Positions 1 through 9,085 of a DNA stretch of 64,000 nucleotides are shown here, piece after piece (position 1 is the first letter of the stretch; each line of letters opens with the position of its first letter). Below the pieces are notes generated by a model. The model was not told the origin of the DNA, did not search any database, and saw nothing but the letters and a program-made list of their open reading frames with translations. Source of the stretch: Burkholderiaceae bacterium (GTDB taxonomy: Bacteria > Pseudomonadota > Gammaproteobacteria > Burkholderiales > Burkholderiaceae_C). The stretch is taken from contig JADMJJ010000005.1 in assembly GCA_018780645.1 (NCBI GenBank), forward strand, positions 62,001-126,000. Reading direction: 5' to 3'. The translations under genes and the position numbers were made by a program.

Positions 1-184
1 GCCAGTAGTGGCCGCGCAGCGCGTTGGCCTCATCCCGCGGCAATTGCAGCTCGCGCACGATGAAATCGGTCATCGCCACATTCAGCGCCCCGAACACATG
101 GTGGGACGCGTTGTGCAGTGTGTTGTCCAGGTCGAACAACCAGACCGGGGAGCGCGCGGCGCCGGGCCGCCCCAAGCCGCGCAC
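1..184 (-). CDS. Pyrimidine 5'-nucleotidase (HAD family), partial, N-terminal part only
   Basis: Reading the minus strand, residues 17 onward give the HAD motif I FDLDNTLHNAS followed by HHVFGALNVAMTDF, the typical start of the HAD-type pyrimidine 5'-nucleotidase often found just downstream of argB in Burkholderiales. The two Asp residues of DLDNT are the expected nucleophile and general acid. The gene runs off the window at base 1. The start is uncertain: GTG at 182-184 is used here, but the frame stays open to TTG codons at 233-235 and 239-241, the latter overlapping the argB stop. The bases before motif I belong to a dispersed palindromic repeat (about 161-228), so the N-terminal residues are probably repeat-derived. 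It follows argB on the same strand and is probably cotranscribed with it. Confidence 0.75.
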   Translation of the reverse strand, partial: MRGLGRPGAARSPVWLFDLDNTLHNASHHVFGALNVAMTDFIVRELQLPRDEANALRGHYW

Positions 185-228
185 TCCCCCTTGGGGGGGC
201 GACGCGGTAGCCCGCGTCTTGGGGGCCG
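161..228 (+). repeat. Dispersed palindromic repeat, copy 1
   Basis: This roughly 68-base element has the layout GCCGGGCCGC-CCCAAG, a central palindromic core of Cs and Gs (CCCCCTTGGGGGGG), then CG-rich sequence with GTAG and a closing GGGGG. Two further copies with the same order of blocks lie at 4081-4149 (inverted) and 33869-33936. This copy lies between the argB stop and the conserved part of the nucleotidase gene and overlaps that gene's probable start. No transposase is associated with it. Confidence 0.7.
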
Positions 229-237
229 GCTTCAATT

Positions 238-1176
<939 letters not shown>

Positions 1177-1376
1177 CTACCTGTATATGCTAGTGGAGAT
1201 GGGCTTCCAAAGCATTGTAGGGGCGGCAGGAAACGGGCTGCTCAAGGCAAGGCTGGTTTCAGCATCGGCCTCTACGGGCTGTCACAGGGATTTCGCAATC
1301 TGGCGCCATCATGTCGCCTCGCGAAGGTTTCAGCACAAGGCCTGGCTCGGATCGCAAACACCCGCCGGACACCCTC

Positions 1377-2759
1377 ATGCCGAACACCACGCCAAGTCTG
1401 AAGCTTTGGTCCCGATCCTTCTATGGCACGCAGATGCTGCTGGTAGCCTCGCTGCTACTGCACTTCTGGCGACTGGACCTGCCCGGCGAAGTCGTGTTCG
1501 ACGAGGTGCTTTTCGGTGGCTTTGCGGCCCACTACTTCAGCGGCAGCTACTACTTCGACATCCATCCGCCGCACCTGAAACTGCTCTACGCACTGCTGGC
1601 GAAATGGGGCGGCATGCCAGCCGGCTATGCCTTCCCAGGGCATGAGACCGCCTACCCAGCGGGCTTCTATGTCTGGATGCGCGCCCTGCCCGCCTTCTGC
1701 GGCGCGATGCTGCCTCTGCTGGTGACCGCCCTGTCCGCGGAGCTGGGCGCCAAGAAGGCCTGGGCCCTGGCCGCCGGCTGGATGATGCTGCTGGACACCG
1801 CACTGTTGGCCAATTCGCGCTTCATCATCAATGACACCGTGCTGCTTTGCCTGGGCGCCACGGGCTGGCTCTGCTTTGCCATCCATCGGCGCAGCGGCCG
1901 ACGGCACTGGCTGGCGCTGGCAGCGCTCGCCCTGGCCGGAGCCTCATCGGTGAAGTGGACCGGTCTGGGATTCGTGCTGCCGGTCTTGCTGGTGATGGCC
2001 TTCGATGGCTGGCGCGCACGATCCCTCCGGTACCTGGTCCGCGCGGCGAGCCTGCTCGGAACGCTGCTCGTCTGGCATGGGGTCGGCTTTGCCGTCCATC
2101 TGAGCCTGCTGCCCAAGCCAGGACCGGGCAACGCATTCATGTCGCCCGCCTTCAACCAGCGCATGGCGGGTGATCAAACCCAGGCGCAGGTGCAGCCACT
2201 CCCGATCATTGAAGCGATCGCCGAGCTGAACCGTACCATGGCCCGGTCCGCCAGCCGGGTCGCCACCCATCCGGACGCAAGCAAGTGGTACTCCTGGCCC
2301 TTCGGCTGGCACGGCATCTACTTCTGGTACGACCGCGCAACGCAGAACACCGCGCGCATCTACATGCTGCCCAATCTGGCCGTGTGGTGGTCGGCCAGCT
2401 TTGCGATGGTCTACCTGCTGATCACCCTGCTGCCCCGCGCCGTGGCCGCGCTCACCGGGCGGCAGCACCAGACTATCGACGGGGCTGATCTGCTGCTGTG
2501 CCTGGCTTTCGGCATCAACTTCCTGCCCTTCGTTATGATCGATCGGGTGATGTTTCTGTATCACTACTTCCCGGCCCTGCTGGTCTCGCTGCTGGCACTG
2601 GCCCGCCTGGCCAGCCGCATCGAGCGGCCGGCACCCTTCATCGCCGCACTGCTGCTGACCAGCGCCGCGCTGTTCGGCTGGATGCTGCCCCTGGTCTATG
2701 GCCTGCCTCTTTCGCAGCAGGCCTACGAGGCGAGAATGTTGCTGCCGAGCTGGCGCTGA
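1377..2759 (+). CDS. PMT-type (GT39-like) dolichyl-phosphate-mannose-protein mannosyltransferase homologue
   Basis: This 460-residue polytopic membrane protein resembles protein O-mannosyltransferases, which use polyprenyl-phosphate mannose to glycosylate Ser/Thr residues of exported proteins. The first periplasmic loop carries the acidic pair FDEVLFGGF (D42-E43) followed by YYFDIHPPHLKLL (about 59-70), matching the PMT pattern FDEvhFG...D-HPP-KL. Around nine or more hydrophobic segments follow, and a C-terminal WPFGWHGIYFWY block recalls PMT loop sequences. The ATG at 1377 is chosen because the protein then begins shortly before the first helix; an in-frame ATG at 1311 would add 22 unconserved residues. 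Neither start has a clear ribosome site. The substrate is unknown; it could also be another GT-C enzyme. Confidence 0.75.
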   Translation: MPNTTPSLKLWSRSFYGTQMLLVASLLLHFWRLDLPGEVVFDEVLFGGFAAHYFSGSYYFDIHPPHLKLLYALLAKWGGMPAGYAFPGHETAYPAGFYVWMRALPAFCGAMLPLLVTALSAELGAKKAWALAAGWMMLLDTALLANSRFIINDTVLLCLGATGWLCFAIHRRSGRRHWLALAALALAGASSVKWTGLGFVLPVLLVMAFDGWRARSLRYLVRAASLLGTLLVWHGVGFAVHLSLLPKPGPGNAFMSPAFNQRMAGDQTQAQVQPLPIIEAIAELNRTMARSASRVATHPDASKWYSWPFGWHGIYFWYDRATQNTARIYMLPNLAVWWSASFAMVYLLITLLPRAVAALTGRQHQTIDGADLLLCLAFGINFLPFVMIDRVMFLYHYFPALLVSLLALARLASRIERPAPFIAALLLTSAALFGWMLPLVYGLPLSQQAYEARMLLPSWR

Positions 2760-2793
2760 GCGGGCGCCGCCTGCATGCTGGGATAATCCCCCC

Positions 2794-4197
2794 ATGCGGG
2801 AGACACCAAACCCAGCGAGCGAAGACGAAGCTCGCTTTGAAGATTTTTTTCGCGATGCCACAGCGCCCGGCGAGGCGCAGCTCTTGTGGCAGATCGAGCG
2901 CCAGGAGGCGCTGACGGCGGCACTGCGCGCGCTGTTCCATGGCCCGGCCTCGCTGGTGAAGCTGCGCGTCTGGGTGTTCATGGAGGTCATGACCTTGCCC
3001 AGCGCGCGCATCAGCCGCGAGGACCTGAACCGGCATTTCCACATGCTGCGCGACGAGCCGCTGGAGCTGGTGCTCAAACGGCTGCGCGAGGCCGAGTTGC
3101 TGATGTGGGATGCTCAAGCGCAGCTTTATGGCGTCACATCGCTGGCACAACAGCTGCTGGGCCTGCTGTCGCCGCTGGTCAGCGCCGGCTCGCAGGACGC
3201 CGACCTGACCGCCCTGCTGACCAATGTCACCGGCGCGCACCAGCTGGGCACCCTGGACCCGGCCCAGCTGCAGCATCTGCAGGCGCAGCTGGCGCGGCTG
3301 TACGACGAGTTTGCCGATGCGATCGCAAGCGGCTCGGAGTTCCATCTGAAGCGCGCACGCCAGCGCTTCGAGCGGGCGCTGAAGCTGGTCGAGCGGGCCA
3401 GCGAGGCGCTGTCGGCCATCATGGTGCAGGCCCAGGAGCAGGGCAATGCCAGGCTGGAGCGGCTGGCACGCGAGCTGGGCCTGGCGCAGGCGCGGCTGCT
3501 GTCCATGGCCAGCCAGTTCAACCGCGCGCTGCAGCAGGCCGATCGCCAGCGCGTCACGCTCGGTTCGACCGGCCTGACCAGCACCGATGTGCGGCGCTGG
3601 CTGCAAAGCGTGCCCTATCTCGAAAACCTGGCGCTGGGTGCGCTGTCTAGGCCTGTGCATCCTGTGATGGTGGCCCAGCACGAGCTGCTGGACACGACCG
3701 AGGCCGAGTTCGAGCGCGACCGGCCCAAGCCCAAGGAGGCCGAGGCCCTGCCCACCGCCCAGGTCGCCCCCGAGGGCGAGCTGGCGGTGATGAGCCTGCC
3801 GCCCGAAATGGGCATCATGCAGGCGCTGCTGACGCGCTGGATGGATTCTGGCGAGGTCGAGCAAGACCTGGCTCCGGCCGTGCTGGGCGGCAGCTATGCC
3901 CGCGCCTCCTACCGCGCGCAGTTGCTGCCGCTGCTGGGCGACCCTCAGGCCCAGCACCTGACCGGCGCCACGGGCGACATGGCGCGCCAGCCCTGGCGCG
4001 TGCAGTGGTCGCCCGAACAGGGCGCGATTGACGACGAGCATGTGCAGTGGATGAGCCGCGGCGTGCTGCGCAGGACACATAGCCCCCAGGCCGACGACCT
4101 ACGTCGTCCGCCCCCCGAGGGGGTTCAGAAAGCTAGGGGCGGCCCGTCGCTTTCTGATGCTCTTCCCACAGAGACAACCAAGGATTCCAAAGAATGA
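2794..4197 (+). CDS. mksF: MksF-like (MukF/JetA-type) kleisin subunit of an SMC-like condensin
   Basis: This 467-residue protein is the first gene of a three-gene operon whose third gene is an SMC-like ATPase; size and order match MksF-MksE-MksB (MukBEF-like) condensins. The N-terminal part reads as a winged-helix fold (residues 35-125, VKLRVWVFMEVMTLP...ISREDLNRHF), the middle is helical and coiled (150-290), and the C-terminal part is a second wHTH-like region, as expected of a kleisin. ATG 2794 is chosen over an upstream in-frame codon at 2698, which lies inside the preceding gene. The stop overlaps the next start (ATGA, 4194-4197). Residues about 430-452 are encoded by a dispersed palindromic repeat, so the basic tail is probably not original. 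Assignment rests on context and architecture. Confidence 0.65.
   Translation: MRETPNPASEDEARFEDFFRDATAPGEAQLLWQIERQEALTAALRALFHGPASLVKLRVWVFMEVMTLPSARISREDLNRHFHMLRDEPLELVLKRLREAELLMWDAQAQLYGVTSLAQQLLGLLSPLVSAGSQDADLTALLTNVTGAHQLGTLDPAQLQHLQAQLARLYDEFADAIASGSEFHLKRARQRFERALKLVERASEALSAIMVQAQEQGNARLERLARELGLAQARLLSMASQFNRALQQADRQRVTLGSTGLTSTDVRRWLQSVPYLENLALGALSRPVHPVMVAQHELLDTTEAEFERDRPKPKEAEALPTAQVAPEGELAVMSLPPEMGIMQALLTRWMDSGEVEQDLAPAVLGGSYARASYRAQLLPLLGDPQAQHLTGATGDMARQPWRVQWSPEQGAIDDEHVQWMSRGVLRRTHSPQADDLRRPPPEGVQKARGGPSLSDALPTETTKDSKE
4081..4149 (-). repeat. Dispersed palindromic repeat, copy 2 (inside the 3' end of the mksF-like gene)
   Basis: Read on the minus strand, the element has the same block order as the copies at 161-228 and 33869-33936: ACGGGCCGCCCC, TAG, a central CCCCCTCGGGGGG palindrome, GTAG and a closing GGGGG. 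It is translated as part of the last 40 residues of the kleisin-like protein without interrupting the frame. The translated strand relative to the repeat is the same as for the other two copies. Confidence 0.75.
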
Positions 4198-4904
4198 GCG
4201 CTGCTCTTGATGATGCCGCCCAGCTGGCGGCACAACTGCTCGCGCGCCGCTGGCTGCCGCGCAGCCACTCGCTGGTGCGCCGCGCGCTGATCGACACCGA
4301 GGTCTGGTCGGCGCTGTCCGAGCGCTTGGGCGCAGTGGGCCTGCGCGTGGTGGACAACCTGTATGCCGACCACATCAGCGTGGCCATGCTGCGCCCGGCC
4401 GAGGTGGCGGTGTTCGGCGAGACCGGCCTGGCGGCCAATAACAATCTGGATCTGCCGCGCGACGGCGTCGCCCTGCTGATCGTCCTGTGGTCGCTGATCA
4501 TCCTGCCCAAGCGCCAGCGCCAGGTGGCCCGCGCCGACGCCAAGGAAGAAGGTCAGAACGAGATGTTCGCCACCGACAAGCCGCTGCCCCCAGCGGCCGC
4601 CGTCAGCCCGACCCTGGCCTACCGCAGTCTGCTGGCCGACTTCGGCAATCAGCTGGGCAAGAAGATGCGGCTGGACGGCAATCTGAAGTTGCTGGAGCGC
4701 AATGGCTTCATCACCCGCCGCGGCGATGACATTGCCGAGGGCCCGCTCCTGGACCTATTGCTCGACTACGACACCCTGGCGCCACGCATCCTCGACGGCG
4801 CGCTGGCCGAAGTGCTGGCGCGCACCACCGACCCCGTCGCCGCGCCTGCGATCGCCAAGCTGCGCCAGCCCGAACAAGAAGTTGCCCCCGAAGAAGAGAT
4901 CTGA
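4194..4904 (+). CDS. mksE: MksE-like (MukE/JetB-type) KITE subunit of the condensin
   Basis: This 236-residue protein is the middle subunit of the condensin operon. It is mostly helical with a probable winged-helix (KITE) fold: an N-terminal block ARRWLPRSHSLVRRALIDTE, a conserved-looking hydrophobic helix LLIVLWSLIILPKRQR (about 95-110), a charged linker, and a second half FGNQLGKKMRLDGNLKLLERNGFI that looks like a DNA-binding recognition helix and wing. Length fits MksE/MukE (about 220-240). It overlaps the previous gene by four bases and its stop overlaps the ATPase start (TGATG, 4902-4906), indicating tight translational coupling. KITE dimers bind the kleisin and regulate DNA capture in this family. 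Confidence 0.6.
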   Translation: MSAALDDAAQLAAQLLARRWLPRSHSLVRRALIDTEVWSALSERLGAVGLRVVDNLYADHISVAMLRPAEVAVFGETGLAANNNLDLPRDGVALLIVLWSLIILPKRQRQVARADAKEEGQNEMFATDKPLPPAAAVSPTLAYRSLLADFGNQLGKKMRLDGNLKLLERNGFITRRGDDIAEGPLLDLLLDYDTLAPRILDGALAEVLARTTDPVAAPAIAKLRQPEQEVAPEEEI

Positions 4905-7720
4905 TGTTTCATCTGCAATCGCTGGAACTGCTGCACTGGGACTATTGCCAGCGCGTGACCATGCCGCTGGACGGCGCCATCATCACCATCGCCGGCCCCA
5001 ATGGCTCGGGCAAGACCACTCTGCTCGACGCAATGCGCACGCTGCTGGGCCTGGAATGCTCGGGCGGCCGCACGTACAAGACCTATGCCCGCCACGCCAA
5101 TGCCGAGACGGCCTGGCTGCGCGCGCTGGTGGACAACCGGCCGCGCGGCCGGCAGAACTCGAGCCGGCCGTTCTCAAGCTCGCTGCTGTATGCCGATCAG
5201 GTGACGCTGGCCTGCCGCATCGAGCGCCATGGCGGCGACTGGCAGCGCCGCTACATGATCGTCGACGGCGTACACACGGTCGAGCAACTGGCCGAGCGCG
5301 GCGAGAAGGACTGGCTGGGCCTGGAGGCCTGGAAGCGCCGCATGGAGGCCGCCGGCCTGACCCGCGCCATCGGCCGCGTGCTGGCCCTGGAGCAGGGCCA
5401 GACCGACAGACTGTGCGAGCTGAGCCCGAAAGAGCTGCTGCGCCTGGTGTTCGAGGTCTTCGGCGACCAGGAGGTGCTGGACCGCTACGAGCAGGCGCGC
5501 AGCCACCAGCAGCATCTGCTGAAGGAGGTGGAGCAGGCCACGCAGGAGCTGTCGCACACGCAGGCCCAGCTGTCGGACCTCAGCAACCGAGTCACCAGCT
5601 ACAAGCAGTACCAACTGAAGCTGCGCGAACGCGAGCGCCTGGCCACCGAGGTGCTGCCGGTGCTGCAATGGAGTGAGGCCCGCGCCCGCACCACCTTGAA
5701 CCTGCGCGAGCTGCACCGTCAGCGCCACTTCGCCCGCGCCGACGAGCGCGCCCACGCGGCCAAGCGTGCCCAGCTCCATGCCTTGTTCGAGGCCCGCGAG
5801 GCCGCCAAGCAGCGGCTGACCGAGCTGGAGACGCAGCGCAGAACAGCCCGCGCCGCCTTCGATGCCGCCCGCGATGCCGAACGCCCGGCCGAGGAACTGG
5901 CCAAGCGCGAAGACGCGCTGAAGGCACTTGCGGCCGTCGAGACCGACGCCCAGGCGCTGGCCCAGCGGCTGGAGGAGCTGAGCACCCGCCAGCACGGCCT
6001 GCGCGAGAGCTATACCCGCACCAACGACCAGAACCGCAAGGCCCAGGCGGCGCTGGAGGCCCTGACCGGTCAACGCCTGCCCCCGCCGCCGGCCGAGGTG
6101 ACGCGCTTTCGCCGCGCGCTCGACGAGGCCGGCATTGCCCACCATGTGCTGGCCGACTGCATAGACATCGCCGACGAGGCCTGGCGCGCCGCCGCCGAGG
6201 GCCTGCTGCGCCCCTCGCGCTGGGTGGTGGTGCTGGCGCACGGCAGCGACGAGGGCCGCGCCTTGGGCTTGGCCGCCAAGGAGCGTTACCGCCACTACGT
6301 CGTGGCGGAGGCTGAAGCCGCGCCGGCCGTCGCGCCCAAGAGTTCGCTGCTGGCCGCGCTGAAGGTCAGCGCCAAGCTGCCGGGCTGGCTGCTGCGCCAG
6401 CTGGCCAGCATACGCTGCGTGAAAGACACGGAAGCAGGTGCCAGCCAGGGCGGCGAATGGATCACGCCCGAGGCCTATTACCGCGATGGCCGTGGCGGCC
6501 GCAGCCTGTGGGTGGAGCCGCGCGACTTTCAGTTCGGCGCCTCGGCGCTGGCCTCGCGCCGCAAGGCGCTGGAGGCCGAACTGGCCCGCTACGACACCGA
6601 GTTGAGCCGCATCGTCAAAGAGCAGAACGAGGTCGAGCAGCAGTTGAAGGACGCGCAGCGGGCCGCCCAGGGCCACAAGGCGGCGCAGGACCTGAGCGAG
6701 CGTGCCGACGAGTTTGCCCAGGCTCGCGCGCGCCTGCCGGCGCTGCGCCAGGCCCGCGTGGAGGCCGCCGGCCGCATGAGTGGTCTCGATGAAGAGCACG
6801 ACCGCGCGCTGACGCAATCGACGCGCAGCGACAGCAACTACGACGCCGCACAGGGCTCATTGAAGAGCGGCGAGGAGCAACTGGCCCGCACGCTGCGGGA
6901 ACATGAGCAGCGCCGCGCCGATCTGCGCACGGCCGCCAATGCCTCGCGTGCCGTGCGCAACGGTTTCCCAGCCGCCTGGGTGACTTCATCACGGCTGCAG
7001 GGTCTGCGCGACGAGTTCGAGAACGCCAAGCAGGCCGAGATCCGCTCGCACCATCTGGAGCAGGAGCTGGCCACCGGTCAATGGGAGACCGATGGCCAGG
7101 TGCTGGACCGCCACGCCCGGATGCAGGCCCAGGTGCAGGAGCAGGCACTGCAGCTGGACGACCGCCGCGCCAGCAACGAAATGGCGCGCATCGCCGCCTT
7201 TAATGCCCGCGAGCGCTATATCGACGTGCTGCGCGCCACCGTGCGCCGCTACAAGAAGAATGTGCAGGAGCTGGGCGAACTGGCCGGCGTCAGCGCGCTG
7301 GCCGAGCTGCCACACCTGGACAACGACGATATGGTGCTGGCCCAGGCCGGCCTGCAGGTGCGCTTCAACTTCGACGGCAAGGGCGAGGTCGGCCTGAACG
7401 ACGGCGAGGCCTCCGGTGGCCAGCAGGTGCTGAAGAGCCTGATACTACTGGTCGGCCTGATGAAGGACGACGACAGCGCCGGCGGCTTCGTCTTTATCGA
7501 CGAACCGTTCGCCCATCTGGACGTGCGCAATATCCAGCTCGTCGGCCACTTCCTGCGCTCGACCCGCGCGCAATACCTGCTGACCACGCCTATCACCCAC
7601 AACGTCGAGGTCTTCGAACCGTCGGAGATCACGCTGGTCACCAGCAAGAAGGCCCGCGGCGAACGCTGGGCGCCGCCGATTGCGGTGCTGGCGCGGCGGC
7701 CGGAGAAGTCGGAGTACTGA
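4904..7720 (+). CDS. mksB: MksB-like SMC-type ATPase (MukB/JetC family)
   Basis: This 938-residue ATPase should dimerise and entrap DNA with the kleisin and KITE partners. The N-terminal head has the Walker A GPNGSGKTT (residues 31-39). Residues about 190-400 are coiled coil rich in Arg/Glu/Gln, residues about 400-565 form a globular hinge-like region ending in a WITPEAYYRDGRGGRSL block, and a second coiled coil returns to about 800. The C-terminal head has the signature GEASGGQQVLKSL (about 833) and Walker B FVFIDEPFAHLD (about 862). The length is shorter than MukB (about 1,480) but close to MksB. No JetD/MksG nuclease follows: the next gene is a convergent LysR regulator. A chromosome-maintenance role is therefore likelier than Wadjet-type plasmid defence. 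Confidence 0.75.
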   Translation: MFHLQSLELLHWDYCQRVTMPLDGAIITIAGPNGSGKTTLLDAMRTLLGLECSGGRTYKTYARHANAETAWLRALVDNRPRGRQNSSRPFSSSLLYADQVTLACRIERHGGDWQRRYMIVDGVHTVEQLAERGEKDWLGLEAWKRRMEAAGLTRAIGRVLALEQGQTDRLCELSPKELLRLVFEVFGDQEVLDRYEQARSHQQHLLKEVEQATQELSHTQAQLSDLSNRVTSYKQYQLKLRERERLATEVLPVLQWSEARARTTLNLRELHRQRHFARADERAHAAKRAQLHALFEAREAAKQRLTELETQRRTARAAFDAARDAERPAEELAKREDALKALAAVETDAQALAQRLEELSTRQHGLRESYTRTNDQNRKAQAALEALTGQRLPPPPAEVTRFRRALDEAGIAHHVLADCIDIADEAWRAAAEGLLRPSRWVVVLAHGSDEGRALGLAAKERYRHYVVAEAEAAPAVAPKSSLLAALKVSAKLPGWLLRQLASIRCVKDTEAGASQGGEWITPEAYYRDGRGGRSLWVEPRDFQFGASALASRRKALEAELARYDTELSRIVKEQNEVEQQLKDAQRAAQGHKAAQDLSERADEFAQARARLPALRQARVEAAGRMSGLDEEHDRALTQSTRSDSNYDAAQGSLKSGEEQLARTLREHEQRRADLRTAANASRAVRNGFPAAWVTSSRLQGLRDEFENAKQAEIRSHHLEQELATGQWETDGQVLDRHARMQAQVQEQALQLDDRRASNEMARIAAFNARERYIDVLRATVRRYKKNVQELGELAGVSALAELPHLDNDDMVLAQAGLQVRFNFDGKGEVGLNDGEASGGQQVLKSLILLVGLMKDDDSAGGFVFIDEPFAHLDVRNIQLVGHFLRSTRAQYLLTTPITHNVEVFEPSEITLVTSKKARGERWAPPIAVLARRPEKSEY

Positions 7721-8698
7721 TCAACCCGCGGACTGCGCCGCCGAGATTTCGACCGCTGCGCGACTCAGCTCTTCGCGCAGCCAGCGCTGCGCCGGCTCAT
7801 GGGCGTGGCGGGCATGCCAGACCTGGCTGACGTCGATGCCGGGCAGGGAAAAAGGCACAGGGCGGCAGGCCAGATCCGCCGCCTGACCACTTGCCGCCAC
7901 GAAGCCGCTGGGCAGCACGGTCAGCAGGTCGGACTGGCGCACGGCCAGGCCGCCGGTGAAGAAGCTGTTGACGGTGATCGCCACATGGCGGCGCCTGCCC
8001 ACACGGGCCAGTGCCTCATCGACAAAGCCGTGGGGGCGCCCGGCAAAGCTGACGCGCAGATGCTGGGCCGCGCAATAGGACTCCAGCGTCAGCGCGCCCG
8101 GCGCAGCCAGTGGGTGCTGGCGGCGCATCACGCAGATATAGGCACTGGAGTACAGCGCGGCATGGCGTATCACGCCGGTGTCGTCATCGGCCAGCGCCAG
8201 CGAGGCGACGTCGGGGAAGAAGCCCATGGCGACATCGGCGCGGCCCTGCTCCAGCATCTCGCGCGGGTCACGCGAGGTCAGCGGCACGATGCGCAGACCG
8301 ACCTTGAAGCCCTCCCGCTCGAAACGCTGCACCAGCAGCGGCACGAACAGCGCGGCTGTGGCGTCGGCCATGGCCAGGGTGAAGCTCTGGCCCGCGCTGC
8401 GTGGATCGAACTGCTGGTGTTCGAAGGCCTCCTGCAGCCGGGCCAGCGCCGTGCGCACGACAGGCCATAGCGCCTCGGCATGGGGCGTGGGTTGCATGCC
8501 GGCCGCAGTGGGCAGGAACAACTGCTCCTCGTTGGTGGCCTCGCGCAGGCGCCGCAAGGCATTGCTGACCGCCGGCTGGGTGATGGCCAAACGGGCGGCG
8601 GCCCGGGTGACGTTGCGCTCCTCCATCACCACATCGAACACCCGCAGCAGATTCAGATCCAGGTTGCGAAAGTTCAGCGGGCGTGAAGTATTCATCAA
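7721..8698 (-). CDS. LysR-family transcriptional regulator
   Basis: This 325-residue protein has the standard LysR layout: an N-terminal winged helix-turn-helix (residues about 9-68, LLRVFDVVMEERNVTRAAAR then ITQPAVSNALRRLRE) and a C-terminal effector-binding domain (about 95-310). The first residues LNFRNLDLNLLRVF resemble the NodD/NahR-like subgroup, which usually senses aromatic or small organic ligands. It is transcribed away from the small gene at 8843, and a TCAC-N4-GTGA palindrome lies between them, which suggests it regulates that promoter and its own. The start could be the ATG at 8696-8698 or the ATG three bases further in. The effector is not deducible. Confidence 0.9.
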   Translation of the reverse strand: MMNTSRPLNFRNLDLNLLRVFDVVMEERNVTRAAARLAITQPAVSNALRRLREATNEEQLFLPTAAGMQPTPHAEALWPVVRTALARLQEAFEHQQFDPRSAGQSFTLAMADATAALFVPLLVQRFEREGFKVGLRIVPLTSRDPREMLEQGRADVAMGFFPDVASLALADDDTGVIRHAALYSSAYICVMRRQHPLAAPGALTLESYCAAQHLRVSFAGRPHGFVDEALARVGRRRHVAITVNSFFTGGLAVRQSDLLTVLPSGFVAASGQAADLACRPVPFSLPGIDVSQVWHARHAHEPAQRWLREELSRAAVEISAAQSAG

Positions 8699-8724
8699 AC
8701 AATGCTACTACCGCCAACGGCCAT

Positions 8725-8736
8725 TCACAACAGTGA
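8725..8736. promoter_or_regulatory. Candidate LysR-type operator
   Basis: TCAC-AACA-GTGA is a perfect 4-bp-arm palindrome embedded in ATTCACAACAGTGAT, which fits the T-N11-A rule for LysR-type sites. It lies in the 144-base region between the divergent LysR gene and the small gene at 8843. A second hairpin, AGGGAG/CTCCCT, lies at 8800-8817. No convincing -35/-10 pair was found. Confidence 0.4.
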
Positions 8737-8842
8737 TACCTGGATTCGACAACGCAATTGGTCAACCCTAAGTAATAACCGCAATATGCCGGCACGGACA
8801 GGGAGTTATCGCTCCCTCCAGCAGACGCAAAGGGAAACCATC

Positions 8843-9073
8843 ATGTCCACCAGCCTCGTTCACGTCATGCCCTCGGATTCGGCCCGCCTCGGTGCGGTGC
8901 AAGCCACCGCCGAGCATCTGGTCGCCTTCGGCTTCAAGGTGTGGGAGTTCCTGAACCAGGCAGGAGCTGCCAGCAGCCGCGAGTCGGTCCGTGCCCTGGT
9001 CCGTGACACCGCGGCCACCCGCCCGCACTTGGCCGATGCGATGCGCCGCGCCGGCCACGGCAACTGGTCCTGA
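8843..9073 (+). CDS. Small protein of unknown function (76 aa), divergent from the LysR gene
   Basis: I do not recognise this protein. The ATG at 8843 is chosen because it follows a purine-rich AAGGGAAA about seven bases upstream; an in-frame ORF extends further 5' to 8702 but that part overlaps the regulator's promoter region and looks non-coding. The 76 residues contain a hydrophobic helix AEHLVAFGFKVWEFLN (about 23-38) and a basic, arginine-rich second half ending in RRAGHGNWS. There is no signal peptide. Its position opposite the LysR gene makes it the most likely target of that regulator. The C-terminal basic helix superficially recalls small DUF1127-type proteins, but the match is too weak to assign. 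Confidence 0.55.
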   Translation: MSTSLVHVMPSDSARLGAVQATAEHLVAFGFKVWEFLNQAGAASSRESVRALVRDTAATRPHLADAMRRAGHGNWS

Positions 9074-9085
9074 GCGGGTCGACAC

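Noticed and set aside
1311-1376. Earlier ATG of the PMT-like gene
   Set aside because: The added 22 residues are unconserved and polar, and there is no ribosome site; the later ATG is preferred but the point is not settled.
2794-7720. Calling the condensin operon a Wadjet plasmid-defence system
   Set aside because: The JetD-type nuclease gene needed for Wadjet is absent and the next gene is on the other strand.
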